DNA of 64,000 bases from Aestuariibacter salexigens DSM 15300 (GCF_000429145.1 NZ_AUBH01000001.1:62001-126000), one strand, 5' to 3'. Numbered from the stretch's first letter, positions 9,588 through 19,589 are shown. The notes: generated from the letters alone by a model not told the origin. Made by a program: numbers and translations.

Positions 9588-10275
9588 AGCAAGTCCTATA
9601 TCTTTTTTTATTACCGGTACCGACACCGATGTAGGCAAAACAGTAGTCTCTACGGCACTGTTGAAAACGCTCAACTCACAAGGTCTGAAAACGGCTGCTT
9701 ACAAGCCGGTGTCAGCCGGTTGTTTGGACACAGAGCAGGGCTTACGCAATGCGGACGCTTTGGCTATGCTGGAACATTGTAGTGTCAACCTGAGCTACGA
9801 AGAGGTGAATCCCATTGCCTTTGCCGACCCGGTAGCTCCTCACCTGGCTGCTCATCGTGTCGGCCAGCCCATTGAGTTTGCTGCCATTACGCGGGGATAT
9901 GAACGCCTGGTCGCAAAACAGCCGGATGTGATTGTGGTAGAAGGTGCTGGTGGCTGGCGACTGCCGCTTGAACAAGATGCGTATTTATCCAGTTTTCCGA
10001 TGCTGTTTGATATGCCGGTGATTTTGGTGGTGGGCATGCGCTTAGGGTGTCTTAATCATGCCTTGCTCACCTGTGAAGCTATCCAGCAGGACGGCCTGAA
10101 ACTGGCAGGCTGGGTAGCCAATGAAATCGACCCGGGTATGGCATATCTGGAAGATAATCTGGCCGCGCTGACACATTTGTTGCCAGCGCCGCTTCTGGGC
10201 CATATTCCCTTTTTGGCCAATACAGGTGACGCCTCAGGTTTTCTGAACCAGCGCCTGCTAGTTGATATTGAGTAA
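9580..10275 (+). CDS. bioD: Dethiobiotin synthetase
   Basis: ATP-dependent carboxylase (231 residues) that closes the ureido ring of dethiobiotin from DAPA and CO2. The P-loop is FITGTDTDVGKT (residues ~10-21), followed by YKPVSAG and VVEGAGGWRLPL, all family hallmarks. It starts 8 nt inside bioC and is the last gene of the operon. Its 3' end overlaps the convergent pepE by 18 nt. Confidence 0.95.
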   Translation: MSEASPISFFITGTDTDVGKTVVSTALLKTLNSQGLKTAAYKPVSAGCLDTEQGLRNADALAMLEHCSVNLSYEEVNPIAFADPVAPHLAAHRVGQPIEFAAITRGYERLVAKQPDVIVVEGAGGWRLPLEQDAYLSSFPMLFDMPVILVVGMRLGCLNHALLTCEAIQQDGLKLAGWVANEIDPGMAYLEDNLAALTHLLPAPLLGHIPFLANTGDASGFLNQRLLVDIE

Positions 10276-10962
10276 ATGGCTCAGATCCTGTCCGGGCGCT
10301 ATCGCGGATTGCGACTTATCTAGAAACATCACGCCAGCCTCGGCACCCAGCAGGGTGAGACTGTCCCCTTTGCGCTGCAACGCGGTGCCCTCTCTAATGC
10401 CGATTACCGGCATGTTTGGTTCCAGTGTGCAAAATTCGCTGATTCGCTCGGCTCGCGTTTCGCCGTTATGTCCGGGGGGGATGTAATCGGTGTAATGCGG
10501 ATTAAGCTGAAAAGGCACCAGATTCAGTGCTTCGAATGATGGTGGCTGAATAATCGGCATATCGTTTGTGGTACGAATGCTGTTACCACAAATGTTAGAG
10601 CCTGCACTCCAGCCGATATAGGGTGTACCTCGTAGTGCGACCTTTTTTAACGGCTCAATAAGGTTATTTACATAAAGTTCATTGAGCAGATTAAAGGTAT
10701 TACCGCCGCCTACCATGATGGCGTCTGCATCCATAACTGCCTGTTGTTTGTCCGCGCACTGGTGCAAGCCTCTAATTTCCAGATCAGGTAATGCCCGCTG
10801 CACTTTGTCCGTATAGTCGTCCCAGCCTATGGATACGCCAGCAAAGGGCACAAAAATCGCGCGCTTCACATCGCCTAAATGGGCATGGAACATGGCAACG
10901 GCGTGTTCCAGATACTCTTCGTTACCTCGTCTGGAACTGCTTAACATCAGAACATTTAGCAC
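10258..10962 (-). CDS. pepE: Dipeptidase E (peptidase S51)
   Basis: Cytosolic serine peptidase that cleaves Asp-Xaa dipeptides. Family blocks are VFIPFAGVS-like AIFVPFAGVSIGWDDYT, the VGGGNTFNLL turn, and the nucleophile in GWSAGSN. A GTG start at 10962 (234 residues) is chosen because AGGGG lies about 10 nt upstream and the protein then begins VLNVLMLSS like E. coli PepE. The longer reading frame to 11046 adds 28 residues with no homology. It is monocistronic and convergent with bioD. Confidence 0.93.
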   Translation of the reverse strand: MLNVLMLSSSRRGNEEYLEHAVAMFHAHLGDVKRAIFVPFAGVSIGWDDYTDKVQRALPDLEIRGLHQCADKQQAVMDADAIMVGGGNTFNLLNELYVNNLIEPLKKVALRGTPYIGWSAGSNICGNSIRTTNDMPIIQPPSFEALNLVPFQLNPHYTDYIPPGHNGETRAERISEFCTLEPNMPVIGIREGTALQRKGDSLTLLGAEAGVMFLDKSQSAIAPGQDLSHLLNIN

Positions 10963-11072
10963 AGGTAAGGGTCCCCTTATTGTTTTAATTGATTGGTAAA
11001 GCGGATTATAGGCCGATACACTACTCAACCAAACCGTAAGTTGCACATTTTTATCTGACCGCGAGGAGCCCT

Positions 11073-11552
11073 ATGGCCGATTCTCAACTATCGGTATTGT
11101 TTGTTTGTCTTGGCAATATTTGTCGTTCTCCGACTGCTGAAGCAGTGTTTGCCACCAAAGCGCAGCAGCGCAATATACTTATCAGTGCTGATTCTGCCGG
11201 TACAATGGGCTATCACACCGGCAGCCCGCCTGACAAACGTGCGCAGGAAGTCGCATTGAAGCGCGGATATCAGATGAAGCATCTGCGCTGTCGCCGTGTG
11301 CAGGATGATGATTTCGTGCAATTTGATTACATTGTGGCGATGGACAATGCCAATATGTCGGACCTGCAGGCGCGTTGCCCGGCTGATTTGCAGCATAAAT
11401 TGCACTTGTTCCTCTCGTTTGCACAAAGTGACTATGACGAAGTGCCCGATCCTTACTACGGTGGCCGCAAAGGATTCGAGCTGGTGCTGGACCTCATCGA
11501 AGACGCTTCAGAGGGGATGCTTGACCATATCGTTCAACGTGACAAGGAATGA
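11073..11552 (+). CDS. Low-molecular-weight protein tyrosine phosphatase
   Basis: A 159-residue phosphatase of the LMW-PTP/arsenate-reductase fold. The catalytic P-loop CLGNICRSP is at residues ~12-20 (nucleophile Cys, Arg six residues later), and the acid loop VPDPYYGG is near residue 128. Such enzymes dephosphorylate tyrosine kinases of polysaccharide systems or other substrates, but no exopolysaccharide genes are nearby. It has a good ribosome binding site (GAGGAG). The stop overlaps the btuC start by 4 nt, so it is the first gene of a btuCD transcript; the functional link is unclear. Confidence 0.93.
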   Translation: MADSQLSVLFVCLGNICRSPTAEAVFATKAQQRNILISADSAGTMGYHTGSPPDKRAQEVALKRGYQMKHLRCRRVQDDDFVQFDYIVAMDNANMSDLQARCPADLQHKLHLFLSFAQSDYDEVPDPYYGGRKGFELVLDLIEDASEGMLDHIVQRDKE

Positions 11553-12541
11553 CCACGCACCAGGCTGAAGTTAAGCCGATACGACGTTTTCCCGTTTTTT
11601 TCCTGGCGCTAGTAGCGCTGTTTCTCAGCGCTGCCTATCTGCTCGTGTTTCCAGCACTGGGCAGATTGTCAGATCCGCTTGAGCAACAGCTCATCTTGAC
11701 GTTTCGACTGCCTTTGCTGATAACTGCCAGCGTCGTTGGGGCAGCTTTGTCGGTGGGTGCAGCAAGTCTTCAGGTATTATTACGTAACCCGTTGGCTGAT
11801 CCTGGCATCATTGGTCTTAGCTCCGGCGCTAGTCTGGTGGCCGCGACGGTCCTGTTAAGTGGTGTGCTGCCGTCTGTATGGCCGCTGCATTATTTCCTGC
11901 CACTGCTATGTTTTATCGGTGCGTTGGCCTCGGGCACACTTATATATGTGATCGCGCAGCGATTATCTTCCTCATCAAGTGCGGTGATCCTGGCCGGTAT
12001 CGCTATTTCTACCATTGCCGGCGCGATGATTGGCTGGATGTACTGGTTCAGTGACGCGCAATCACTGCGCAATCTTACCTTCTGGCTGATGGGAAGTTTG
12101 CATCAGGCTGACTGGTCGATACTCAGTGTCGCGTTACCTATTCTCGCCGCGACGCTTTGGGCAAGCTGCCGACAGGGAGAGCGTCTCAATCGTTATTATT
12201 TCGGGGCGCAGTTTGCCGCACTTGGCGGACTGGACGTAAAACGCTTTGAGCGAAACCAGTTACTCTGTGCCGCGTTGTTAATTGGACTGGCGGTGTCGCT
12301 GGCCGGCTCAATAGCCTTTATTGGTTTGTTAGTTCCACACTTCCTACGTTTGCTTGTCGGTCATGACAATCGCATGGTGTTGCCGCTGTCGGCTATCGTA
12401 GGTGCGCTATTGATGGTGTGGGTCGCGATAGGCACTGAGCATTGGACAACCACGCAACTGCCGGTGTCCATGCTGACTGCAACCATTGGCGGTCCGCTGT
12501 TTATTTGGGCGCTAATGCGCTCTCCACGGATGAGTATATGA
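11549..12541 (+). CDS. btuC: Vitamin B12 ABC transporter permease
   Basis: FecCD/BtuC-family inner-membrane permease, 330 residues with about nine or ten helices. The family block LQVLLRNPLADPGIIGLSSGA is at ~residues 71-91, and GLLVPHFLRLLVGHDNR near 255 is the coupling region for the ATPase. FecCD permeases also carry iron-siderophores; B12 is favoured by similarity to BtuC and the short BtuD-like partner, but this is not certain. No periplasmic binding protein or TonB receptor gene is in the window. It overlaps both neighbours by a few bases. Confidence 0.85.
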   Translation: MTTHQAEVKPIRRFPVFFLALVALFLSAAYLLVFPALGRLSDPLEQQLILTFRLPLLITASVVGAALSVGAASLQVLLRNPLADPGIIGLSSGASLVAATVLLSGVLPSVWPLHYFLPLLCFIGALASGTLIYVIAQRLSSSSSAVILAGIAISTIAGAMIGWMYWFSDAQSLRNLTFWLMGSLHQADWSILSVALPILAATLWASCRQGERLNRYYFGAQFAALGGLDVKRFERNQLLCAALLIGLAVSLAGSIAFIGLLVPHFLRLLVGHDNRMVLPLSAIVGALLMVWVAIGTEHWTTTQLPVSMLTATIGGPLFIWALMRSPRMSI

Positions 12542-13284
12542 TTCAGTTAGCGTGTCATCATCTGAGCGTACCTGACCGGCTGGTTAATGTGTCGCTGTCA
12601 ATGACGGCTGGCCGGGTTGTGCATGTGCTGGGGGAGAATGGCGCGGGTAAAACGACGTTACTGCATTGTCTTGCCGGGTTACTTGGTGACTACGAGGGAG
12701 ATATCACGCTAAATCATCGTCCGTTGTCTGAATATGCGATGGCACAGCTGGCGACGTTTAGGTGTCTGCATTTACAACATCGTAGTACGCCTTTTCGTTT
12801 GACTGTTGCAGATGTTTTACATTTGCACAGCAACACAGCCGACGTGCCAGCTGTGTTGCAGGATGCTCTGGAAATTACTCCTTTTACTGGACGGATTTTT
12901 GACACCCTATCCGGTGGAGAGCAACAGCGTGTGTTGATTGCTCAGATTTTGCTACAGGTATGGCCGGCCATTGAACGTGGTGAGGCGCTCGTGATGTTTG
13001 ATGAAGCCCTGCAGGGGCTGGATATCCGTCATCAACATCAATTCCACCGTTTGTGCAATCATCTCGCCGAGCTAGGTAATAGTGTGTTGGTAAGCCTGCA
13101 TGATATTAACCAGAGCAGTCAGTACGCTGATGACGTATGGATAATGAAAAGCGGCGAACTGCTGGCAAGTGGAGAGGCTCATCAGGTACTAAGCATTGAA
13201 AATTTACGCCTTGCGTTCGGCGGCAATGTAGAAAAAATTAACAATACGCACGGAGGAAGCGGGTTTACCTGGACCACGTCATAA
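12538..13284 (+). CDS. btuD: Vitamin B12 ABC transporter ATP-binding protein
   Basis: ABC ATPase, 248 residues. Walker A is GENGAGKTT, the signature is LSGGEQQRV and Walker B is [11 protein letters not shown]. The switch His is in [11 protein letters not shown]. The ATG at 12538 overlaps the btuC stop (ATATGA); a longer frame starting at 12442 would run through btuC and is not credible. The closely packed order phosphatase-btuC-btuD suggests one transcript. Confidence 0.87.
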   Translation: MIQLACHHLSVPDRLVNVSLSMTAGRVVHVLGENGAGKTTLLHCLAGLLGDYEGDITLNHRPLSEYAMAQLATFRCLHLQHRSTPFRLTVADVLHLHSNTADVPAVLQDALEITPFTGRIFDTLSGGEQQRVLIAQILLQVWPAIERGEALVMFDEALQGLDIRHQHQFHRLCNHLAELGNSVLVSLHDINQSSQYADDVWIMKSGELLASGEAHQVLSIENLRLAFGGNVEKINNTHGGSGFTWTTS

Positions 13285-13396
13285 GAAAGACGAAAATTTG
13301 ATTGAAATTTTACACCATCCTTCTACACTCGTTGGCCCGACGAATCGCGTACTACAACAATCAATACATGGCGCGTTGACAACTAAAGGAAAGAAC

Positions 13397-14743
13397 GTGA
13401 GTCAATGGCAGATCGATAGCTGGCGCAGTAAGCCCATCTTGCAGCAACCTACATATCAGGATACCGCTCAACTGGAGCAGGTAGAGGCGAAGCTGAAGTC
13501 TTATCCACCGCTGGTTTTTGCGGCAGAAACACGGGAGCTTTATAAGCAGCTCGGACAGGTGTGTGAAGGTAAAGGCTTTCTATTACAGGGCGGCGATTGT
13601 GCCGAGTCTTTTGACGAGTTTAATGCGCCTAAGATCCGCGATACCTTTAAAGTGTTGCTGCAAATGGCCATCGTCCTTACGTTTGCTGGCCGCTGCCCTG
13701 TGACTAAAGTCGCCCGTATGGCCGGTCAGTATGCCAAGCCGCGCTCGGCTGACATGGAAACCATTGATGGCGTTAGCCTGCCCAGCTACCGTGGCGATAT
13801 CATCAACAGCTTTGAGTTTACTGAACAATCACGTCAGCCAGATCCGAATCGGATGGTCGAAGCCTATCATCGTGCCGCTGCGACGCTGAATTTGCTGCGC
13901 GCGTTTGCCCAGGGTGGTCTGGCTGATTTACATCAGGTGAATCGCTGGAATATGGCGTTCGTTGAAAACAATCCGCTTAAAGAACGCTACCAGGACATGG
14001 CGCGACGCATTCAGGACACTCTGGAGTTTATGGATGTGATTGGCATAAATAGCGCCAACAACGCGGCACTGCATGAAACCACACTGTTTACGTCTCATGA
14101 GGCGCTGTTACTTAACTATGAACAGGCCTTAACCCGCATCGATACCCTGACAGGCAAACCCTATAACTGTTCGGCCCATATGCTATGGATTGGCGAGCGT
14201 ACCCGCCAGCTTGACCATGCACATGTGGAGTTTTTCCGCGGTATTCATAATCCTATTGGGGTCAAGGTTGGCCCAACCATGCAGGATGACGAGTTGATCC
14301 GCTTGATTGACGCGCTCAACCCGGATAATGAGGCAGGCCGTCTGACCCTGATCACCCGCATGGGTGCGGACAAGCTTGAGCACAACCTGCCACGTCTGCT
14401 ACGCCGGGTGAAACAGGAAGGCAGGAATGTGGTGTGGAGCTCTGACCCCATGCACGGCAACACCAAAAAGGCCTCGTCTGGTTACAAAACCCGTAATTTT
14501 GATGAAATTTTACGAGAAATTCGTCAGTTCTTCGCCGCTCACGAAGCCGAAGGTACTCATGCCGGCGGCATCCATCTTGAGATGACCGGACAGCATGTGA
14601 CCGAATGTACTGGTGGTGCCTACGAAATCAGTGATGACGATTTGGCGCAGGCCTATCAGACCCAGTGCGATCCGCGTTTGAACGCCGATCAGGTATTGGA
14701 AATGGCATTTCTGGTTGCCGATCACTTGCGTAGCGGTGCATAG
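13397..14743 (+). CDS. Class II (plant-type) DAHP synthase
   Basis: Condenses phosphoenolpyruvate and erythrose 4-phosphate, the first step of the shikimate pathway. Class II hallmarks are present: [55 protein letters not shown] and [13 protein letters not shown] at 13397 (448 residues, usual class II size) is chosen because AAAGGAAAG precedes it; a frame from 13298 adds residues not typical of the family. It feeds the aromatic pathway that the trp operon at 56-63 kb draws on. It is a single gene, convergent with the 14758 gene. Confidence 0.95.
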   Translation: MSQWQIDSWRSKPILQQPTYQDTAQLEQVEAKLKSYPPLVFAAETRELYKQLGQVCEGKGFLLQGGDCAESFDEFNAPKIRDTFKVLLQMAIVLTFAGRCPVTKVARMAGQYAKPRSADMETIDGVSLPSYRGDIINSFEFTEQSRQPDPNRMVEAYHRAAATLNLLRAFAQGGLADLHQVNRWNMAFVENNPLKERYQDMARRIQDTLEFMDVIGINSANNAALHETTLFTSHEALLLNYEQALTRIDTLTGKPYNCSAHMLWIGERTRQLDHAHVEFFRGIHNPIGVKVGPTMQDDELIRLIDALNPDNEAGRLTLITRMGADKLEHNLPRLLRRVKQEGRNVVWSSDPMHGNTKKASSGYKTRNFDEILREIRQFFAAHEAEGTHAGGIHLEMTGQHVTECTGGAYEISDDDLAQAYQTQCDPRLNADQVLEMAFLVADHLRSGA

Positions 14744-14757
14744 ACGAATTGTTGGCT

Positions 14758-15102
14758 TTAGAATATGTCGTCGGCGCGCTGCGCGCCGGCAGCATGAGCA
14801 AATGCCTGCTCACGTTCCGATTCAGTGAGCAAGTTACCAAGCGGCGACACTCTAAGTAAGCGGCGCATTTCCTCATTATCCTTAAGCAGTATGTCTGCAA
14901 CGTTTTGTGTTGTTCGCAGCTGTTCAATCAGACTCATCCAAGCGATGTGATTCCCCCTGCTTAGCCTACCGCTTTTTGCACGCTGGCTGATTAAATGATC
15001 CGCCGTATCCAATAACGACTTATCGAGCTGAAGCTTGTCAGCGATGGCACGATGAAGGGTTAATAACTGTGCATCAATAAGGTGATCTTTGCGAGAGCGC
15101 AC
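14758..15102 (-). CDS. Hypothetical protein coupled to the ABC exporter
   Basis: I do not recognise this protein. A GTG at 15102 shares one base with the TAG stop of the ABC exporter and has AGGA 9 nt upstream, giving 114 residues (VRSRKDHLIDAQLL...). An ATG at 15138 inside the exporter is the alternative. The protein is mostly helical and charged, with no membrane segment or signal peptide, and ends in LTESEREQAFAHAAGAQRADDIF. The 1-nt coupling says it is made together with the exporter; its role is unknown. Confidence 0.7.
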   Translation of the reverse strand: MRSRKDHLIDAQLLTLHRAIADKLQLDKSLLDTADHLISQRAKSGRLSRGNHIAWMSLIEQLRTTQNVADILLKDNEEMRRLLRVSPLGNLLTESEREQAFAHAAGAQRADDIF

Positions 15103-16895
15103 TAGCTGTCTTCCTGCTGATGTTGTTGGGCATTCCATAATGCGGCGTAAACGCCACGCTGTGCGAGTAGCTGAGAGTGGGTACCTTGTTCAGCCACCTG
15201 ACCGTTGCTGAGTACGACAATATTGTCGGCATCAATGATAGTCGACAGGCGATGCGCGATGACCAGACTTGAATGGCCTTTGGCTATCTCTCGCAGCGCC
15301 GTCAGGATGGCTTTTTCAGATTGGCTGTCCAGTGAGGAGGTGGCTTCATCGAACACCAGAATAGGGGGCTTTTTCAAGATAGTTCTGGCAATGGCCACGC
15401 GCTGTTTTTCACCACCGGACAGTTTCAGCCCTCGCTCTCCCACGGTGGTCGCGACGCCGCCAGGCAAAGAAGTGACAAAAGCATCCAGATGGGCCAGTTT
15501 AATAGCCTGCATAACGTCATCATCAGAGGCCTGGGGATTGCCGTAGCGGACATTCTCCAGAATGGTGTCATTAAACAACACGGTATCCTGAGGTACGATA
15601 CCAATCGTCTTGCGAAGCGATTGTTGCGTGACCTGACGAATATCCTGCCCGTCAATGCTTATCGCACCTGAGGTGACGTCGTAAAAACGGAACAGCAGCT
15701 TGACCAATGTCGACTTACCCGCGCCGCTTTCACCCACCACTGCCACCTTCTGGCCAGGCTCAATGGTGAAACTGAGGTTTTTCAATATTGGCCTGTCCTC
15801 ACGATAATGAAAATCAACGTTGTCGAAGCTAATGCGGGCCTGAGAGATATTAAGGGCAGCAGCATTAGCCGTATCCGTGACGTTTGGCGTTTTCTCCAAT
15901 AGATTAAACAGGTTCTCTATATTGGCCAGCGAACCGCGGATCTCACGGTACACAAAGCCCAGAAAATTAAGCGGCATGAATATCTGCATAGTGAAGGCGT
16001 TGATAAGCACAAAATCACCAATGGTCATGTCGCCATTCGCTACACCCAGTGCAGCCATGGCCATCATCGATGTCATTGCAGCCGCGATAATAAACGCCTG
16101 TCCACCGTTCAGGGCAAACAGAGATAAACGATTTTTACGACGTGCCTGTTCCCAGCCGGCGAGGTTAGTGTCATAGCGTGCGGCTTCAAATTGCTCGTTA
16201 TTGAAGTATTTAACGGTTTCATAGTTGAGCAAACTGTCTATTGCGCGACTGTTGGTTGTCGAGTCAGCCTGATTCATTTCGCGCACAAAACGTGTTCGCC
16301 AGTCTGTCGCTTTAACAGAAAAGCCCACATACAAAATGACCGCAATCAGAATAGTCAGGCCAAACCTGGCACCGTACTGGTGAATCAGTACGCCCACGAC
16401 CAGTATGATTTCCAGCAGGGTGGGGCCGATATTAAACACCAGGAATCGCATCAGAAAGCTGATCCCCGAGGTGCCCCGTTCGATGTCTCTGGCCAGCCCT
16501 CCGGTTTGCCGGTTGAGGTGAAAATCAAGATCCAGTCTATGCAGATGGTCAAACACGGTCAGGCCCAGACGACGCATGGCGCGTTCTGTGACTCTTCCAA
16601 ACAACGTATCTCTGATCTCACCGAACAGCACATTGGCCAGTCTGAGCACACCATAGGCAACTATTAACGCCAGTGGAACGGTAAGTAATGCATCCGCGGT
16701 GCTGTCAATATTCAGGCTATCAACAGTATGTTTCAGCACAAAGGGTAAGCCAATGCTGGCAATTTTTGCCCCGATCAGGCACAGCAGGGCCAGCGCCACC
16801 CGTTGCTTAAATTCAAGTAGGTAGGGCCACAGCTTGGCAAAAACGCGCCAGTTAATGTGGGTGTCGTCTGTGCTTGGGAATCGCGAGCGCCGCAT
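15102..16895 (-). CDS. Atm1-type ABC exporter (permease-ATPase half transporter)
   Basis: A 597-residue half-transporter that works as a homodimer in the inner membrane. Six helices (~residues 25-310) are followed by a nucleotide-binding domain. The membrane part carries the Atm1/ABCB7-type blocks RTGGL-like NRQTGGLARDIERGTSGISFL and SRAIDSLLNYETVKYFNNE. The ATPase has Walker A GESGAGKST, signature LSGGEKQRVAIAR and Walker B ILVFDEATSSLD. Bacterial Atm1 homologues export glutathione-linked metals or polysulfides; that substrate is inferred from family. It is followed by the coupled 14758 gene. Confidence 0.9.
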   Translation of the reverse strand: MRRSRFPSTDDTHINWRVFAKLWPYLLEFKQRVALALLCLIGAKIASIGLPFVLKHTVDSLNIDSTADALLTVPLALIVAYGVLRLANVLFGEIRDTLFGRVTERAMRRLGLTVFDHLHRLDLDFHLNRQTGGLARDIERGTSGISFLMRFLVFNIGPTLLEIILVVGVLIHQYGARFGLTILIAVILYVGFSVKATDWRTRFVREMNQADSTTNSRAIDSLLNYETVKYFNNEQFEAARYDTNLAGWEQARRKNRLSLFALNGGQAFIIAAAMTSMMAMAALGVANGDMTIGDFVLINAFTMQIFMPLNFLGFVYREIRGSLANIENLFNLLEKTPNVTDTANAAALNISQARISFDNVDFHYREDRPILKNLSFTIEPGQKVAVVGESGAGKSTLVKLLFRFYDVTSGAISIDGQDIRQVTQQSLRKTIGIVPQDTVLFNDTILENVRYGNPQASDDDVMQAIKLAHLDAFVTSLPGGVATTVGERGLKLSGGEKQRVAIARTILKKPPILVFDEATSSLDSQSEKAILTALREIAKGHSSLVIAHRLSTIIDADNIVVLSNGQVAEQGTHSQLLAQRGVYAALWNAQQHQQEDS

Positions 16896-16955
16896 AGGTC
16901 AGGCCGGAAGTCTATCGAATCTATATGATAACAAGTTTAGGTGTGCTCGCAGCAA

Positions 16956-18578
16956 CTACATTGACTCGGTGAGTACTGCGCGCACTTTTTGGTAACGCTG
17001 TTCCTGATCCTGATTCAGACTGCCATCTTCAATGGTTTTAATGCACTGATTAATGACCGCCTTTGTGTTACTTGGCAACCTTCTTTCTTTGGCCTTAACC
17101 GCAATGGCCTGCAACAAATTGAGCGCAATAGATGGGTTTTTTGGCATGATCGTGAAGGCTTTACTGAATACCTCCAGAGCACTATCCACGTTGCCTTGCT
17201 CGTAGTGAGTAACCGCCGTGTTATTGAGTTCACGGGGACTTTGCCTGATCTCATCTTTTTCCTGCTTTTCCTGCTGTACGTAGTGCAGGAATAAATCACC
17301 CTGATTGGGATCAGATTTACAGCGCAGTTCGACTTTTTCCATAATGGATAAGGCCCGTTCATATAAACCTATGGCGTGGAACGCTTTGGCTTTATCAATC
17401 AGTGAATCGAGACTGTCATTCTCCCAATTTTCCTCATTTAACTGGGCAAGCAATGACTGGGCATTTTCGACATCATCTTCAAGGCAGGCGAGTCGGGCAT
17501 CCAGCACCTTGAGCTGTTCACCCAGTTCATTTTTGGGGAACATGGCTTTGACCTGTTTAACGTAGTCATAGGCCTGTTTGAGCAATTTGTCTGTTTCAGA
17601 CTCTTCAGACACCATCGCGTAGTCGAGACCCGCGCGGGCAACATTAAGATAATTTTCTGGCTTGTCGTGAATCGAATCCTTGGCGAACTTAACAATTTTC
17701 TTCGCGGCTTCAAACTGGGTTTCGTAATCATGGGTGATCCGCGATAGATCCATGGCGGTGCGGTGTCGACGAATGTTTCGCGGTGATATTTCGGTTGCAA
17801 CAACAACACATTCCAACGCCGCCTCGTAGTCCTTTTTCTTGATCTGTAGTCCGGCCAGCAGGTCGTATGCAGCCAGCTGTGAGTCTGGCTTAAAGGCAAG
17901 TTCGAGAATGAGCTTTTCAGCTTCATCTTCATCGCCAAGCTGAATGAATGATTTTACCAGGCCGATTTTCGCCCAGGTGAAGGACTGTACATTCAGAATA
18001 GCCTGATAAAAGTTTCGGGCCTGCTCGTGGTAGCCGCACGCTGCCAGCAGTTCGCCTTTGGTCTTCAGTGCCAGTGGGAAGAACTCTGCATTGCTTGAGT
18101 CGGCCAGAAACAGTTCTACTTCCGACAGGGCCTTTTCAAACTGGCGCTGCTCCATCAGCTCGTAAATTGGCTTGAGTGCCTGCTTGCGCATCAATACACG
18201 AGTAAGACGTTTATCGAGCTCTTTTACGGTAAAGGGTTTGGCCAGAAAGTCGTCTGGTTTAAGTTCGACAATACTGTGCACGATATCCGGTGTGGTATCG
18301 GCGCTGATGAACACGAAAGCGGTGCGCGGAGACAGCTCATTTTCTGCTTTGAGCTGTTCATACAGATAGTAGCCATCCTGATCTTTTTTGAGATTGTATG
18401 AGCACACAATCAGATCAAAATGCTCTTTACGGATCTGTGACAAGGCCTGATTGGCTTTATCCACATAGGTGATATCACTGAAGCCGAGTTCCTCCAGTGA
18501 GTATTTCATATATCCCTTGGCAAGGACCTGATCGTCTACGATCAACACCTTGGTATTGCCGGCCAGCTTGTGATTCAT
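16956..18578 (-). CDS. Response-regulator-like protein with TPR repeats; phospho-acceptor Asp replaced by Ser
   Basis: A 540-residue cytosolic protein. Residues ~8-125 form a receiver domain: acidic pair VLIVDDQ (Asp15-Asp16), hydroxyl residue in FVFISADTT and Lys in DFLAKPF. The position that normally holds the phosphorylated Asp is Ser60 (DLIVCSYNL). The remainder (~150-535) is helical with tetratricopeptide-like repeats, for example NTAVTHYEQGNVDSALEVFSK near the C-terminus. Related receiver-TPR proteins occur in marine gammaproteobacteria. With the Asp gone, control by phosphorylation is unlikely; a protein-binding scaffold is the better guess. No kinase gene is adjacent. Confidence 0.85.
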   Translation of the reverse strand: MNHKLAGNTKVLIVDDQVLAKGYMKYSLEELGFSDITYVDKANQALSQIRKEHFDLIVCSYNLKKDQDGYYLYEQLKAENELSPRTAFVFISADTTPDIVHSIVELKPDDFLAKPFTVKELDKRLTRVLMRKQALKPIYELMEQRQFEKALSEVELFLADSSNAEFFPLALKTKGELLAACGYHEQARNFYQAILNVQSFTWAKIGLVKSFIQLGDEDEAEKLILELAFKPDSQLAAYDLLAGLQIKKKDYEAALECVVVATEISPRNIRRHRTAMDLSRITHDYETQFEAAKKIVKFAKDSIHDKPENYLNVARAGLDYAMVSEESETDKLLKQAYDYVKQVKAMFPKNELGEQLKVLDARLACLEDDVENAQSLLAQLNEENWENDSLDSLIDKAKAFHAIGLYERALSIMEKVELRCKSDPNQGDLFLHYVQQEKQEKDEIRQSPRELNNTAVTHYEQGNVDSALEVFSKAFTIMPKNPSIALNLLQAIAVKAKERRLPSNTKAVINQCIKTIEDGSLNQDQEQRYQKVRAVLTESM

Positions 18579-18704
18579 CTTGCCCGTATTATGCTTGCTT
18601 TGTATTTAGCTTATCGTACTGAAAACGCAAAAGATAAGCTTATTTTTGTATGGGTTAAGCAAATATGAGGCTTATTTTGTGAGGAGAATTAGAGAAGGCG
18701 ACCA

Positions 18705-19589
18705 TTAGCGTCGCCATTGTGTATCCTGATTGCGTAACAGCGTCTCGGGTATATCTGAGTTATTGAGACTGAACACGCGTCTATTTTGCAGTGCCAGACC
18801 GTCCAGCCTTTCGCCATACGTGTCTTCAAACAAGGTTTGCAATGTTCCTTGCTGACGCATCATGCGCATGCCTGTAGACAGAGCCGAGGCAAGCTCAGGG
18901 TTGGCTTTATTGACGAACAAAAAATAGTAGCTGGGATACACCAACACTAGTGACCCCTCGACGGCAATAGAGGTCGATTGTGAGCGTTTAAGCTCGTCTT
19001 TTATGGTCAGCGCAGAGCGGGGTAAATAATCAGCTAGGCCGCTATCGATAGCCCGGAACATATCGGAGTATTTCAGATCTCCATGGATTTGCAGTCCGTT
19101 TTCAATCAATACCCGATACTCCGCCCAGTGTTGATATTGCAGTCCAATCATTTTTGCCAGGGCCTGTAACGATGTCAATGCGGCGAAATCCGCCTGCCTG
19201 TCGGCATGGATAAGTAGCAATCGGTTGCCGTGCAGGCCGGAATACAAGGATATTGGTACAAACAGCATGGTGTCGATTCGCTCTTTCGTCACAGGCATCC
19301 AGGCGACGTCAATGCCCGGTGTCCCATCTTGCAGCATCTTCTGTATGCGACTTTCATTGGTGGGTAAATCAAAGTGGGCAATCTGCACGGTGTGACCTGT
19401 CGCGTCAGCTGCCCTTGTTACCACTTGTTCAATATAAAGGTTCCTTTGCTCATCATTGGCTATATAGGGCAACGTAATTTTTAGTGTTTTCTCTGTAGCC
19501 TGAACATCCGATATGCTTATCAGACTAAAAAAAATAAATGCTGCAATTGCCGCAAAAGCTGCCAAAACACACCCTGCTAAAGGAACCAT
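18705..19589 (-). CDS. Periplasmic solute-binding-like protein (type II fold)
   Basis: A 294-residue exported protein. The start at 19589 gives a clear signal peptide (MVPLAGCVLAAFAAIAAFIFF..., cleavage near DVQA-TEK); the longer frame to 19688 buries it. The mature part reads like the SBP_bac_3 / PBP2 superfamily: TLKITLPYIAN strand at the start, GTPGIDVAW, SDMFRAIDSGLADYLPRS, and FLFVNKANPELASALSTGMRMM near the end. Ligand unknown. No transporter genes are adjacent, so it may instead sense a ligand. Monocistronic. Confidence 0.75.
   Translation of the reverse strand: MVPLAGCVLAAFAAIAAFIFFSLISISDVQATEKTLKITLPYIANDEQRNLYIEQVVTRAADATGHTVQIAHFDLPTNESRIQKMLQDGTPGIDVAWMPVTKERIDTMLFVPISLYSGLHGNRLLLIHADRQADFAALTSLQALAKMIGLQYQHWAEYRVLIENGLQIHGDLKYSDMFRAIDSGLADYLPRSALTIKDELKRSQSTSIAVEGSLVLVYPSYYFLFVNKANPELASALSTGMRMMRQQGTLQTLFEDTYGERLDGLALQNRRVFSLNNSDIPETLLRNQDTQWRR

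Noticed and set aside
10963-11072. Possible cobalamin riboswitch for the btuCD transcript
   Set aside because: The leader before the phosphatase gene is only about 110 nt at most and shows no B12-box-like sequence.
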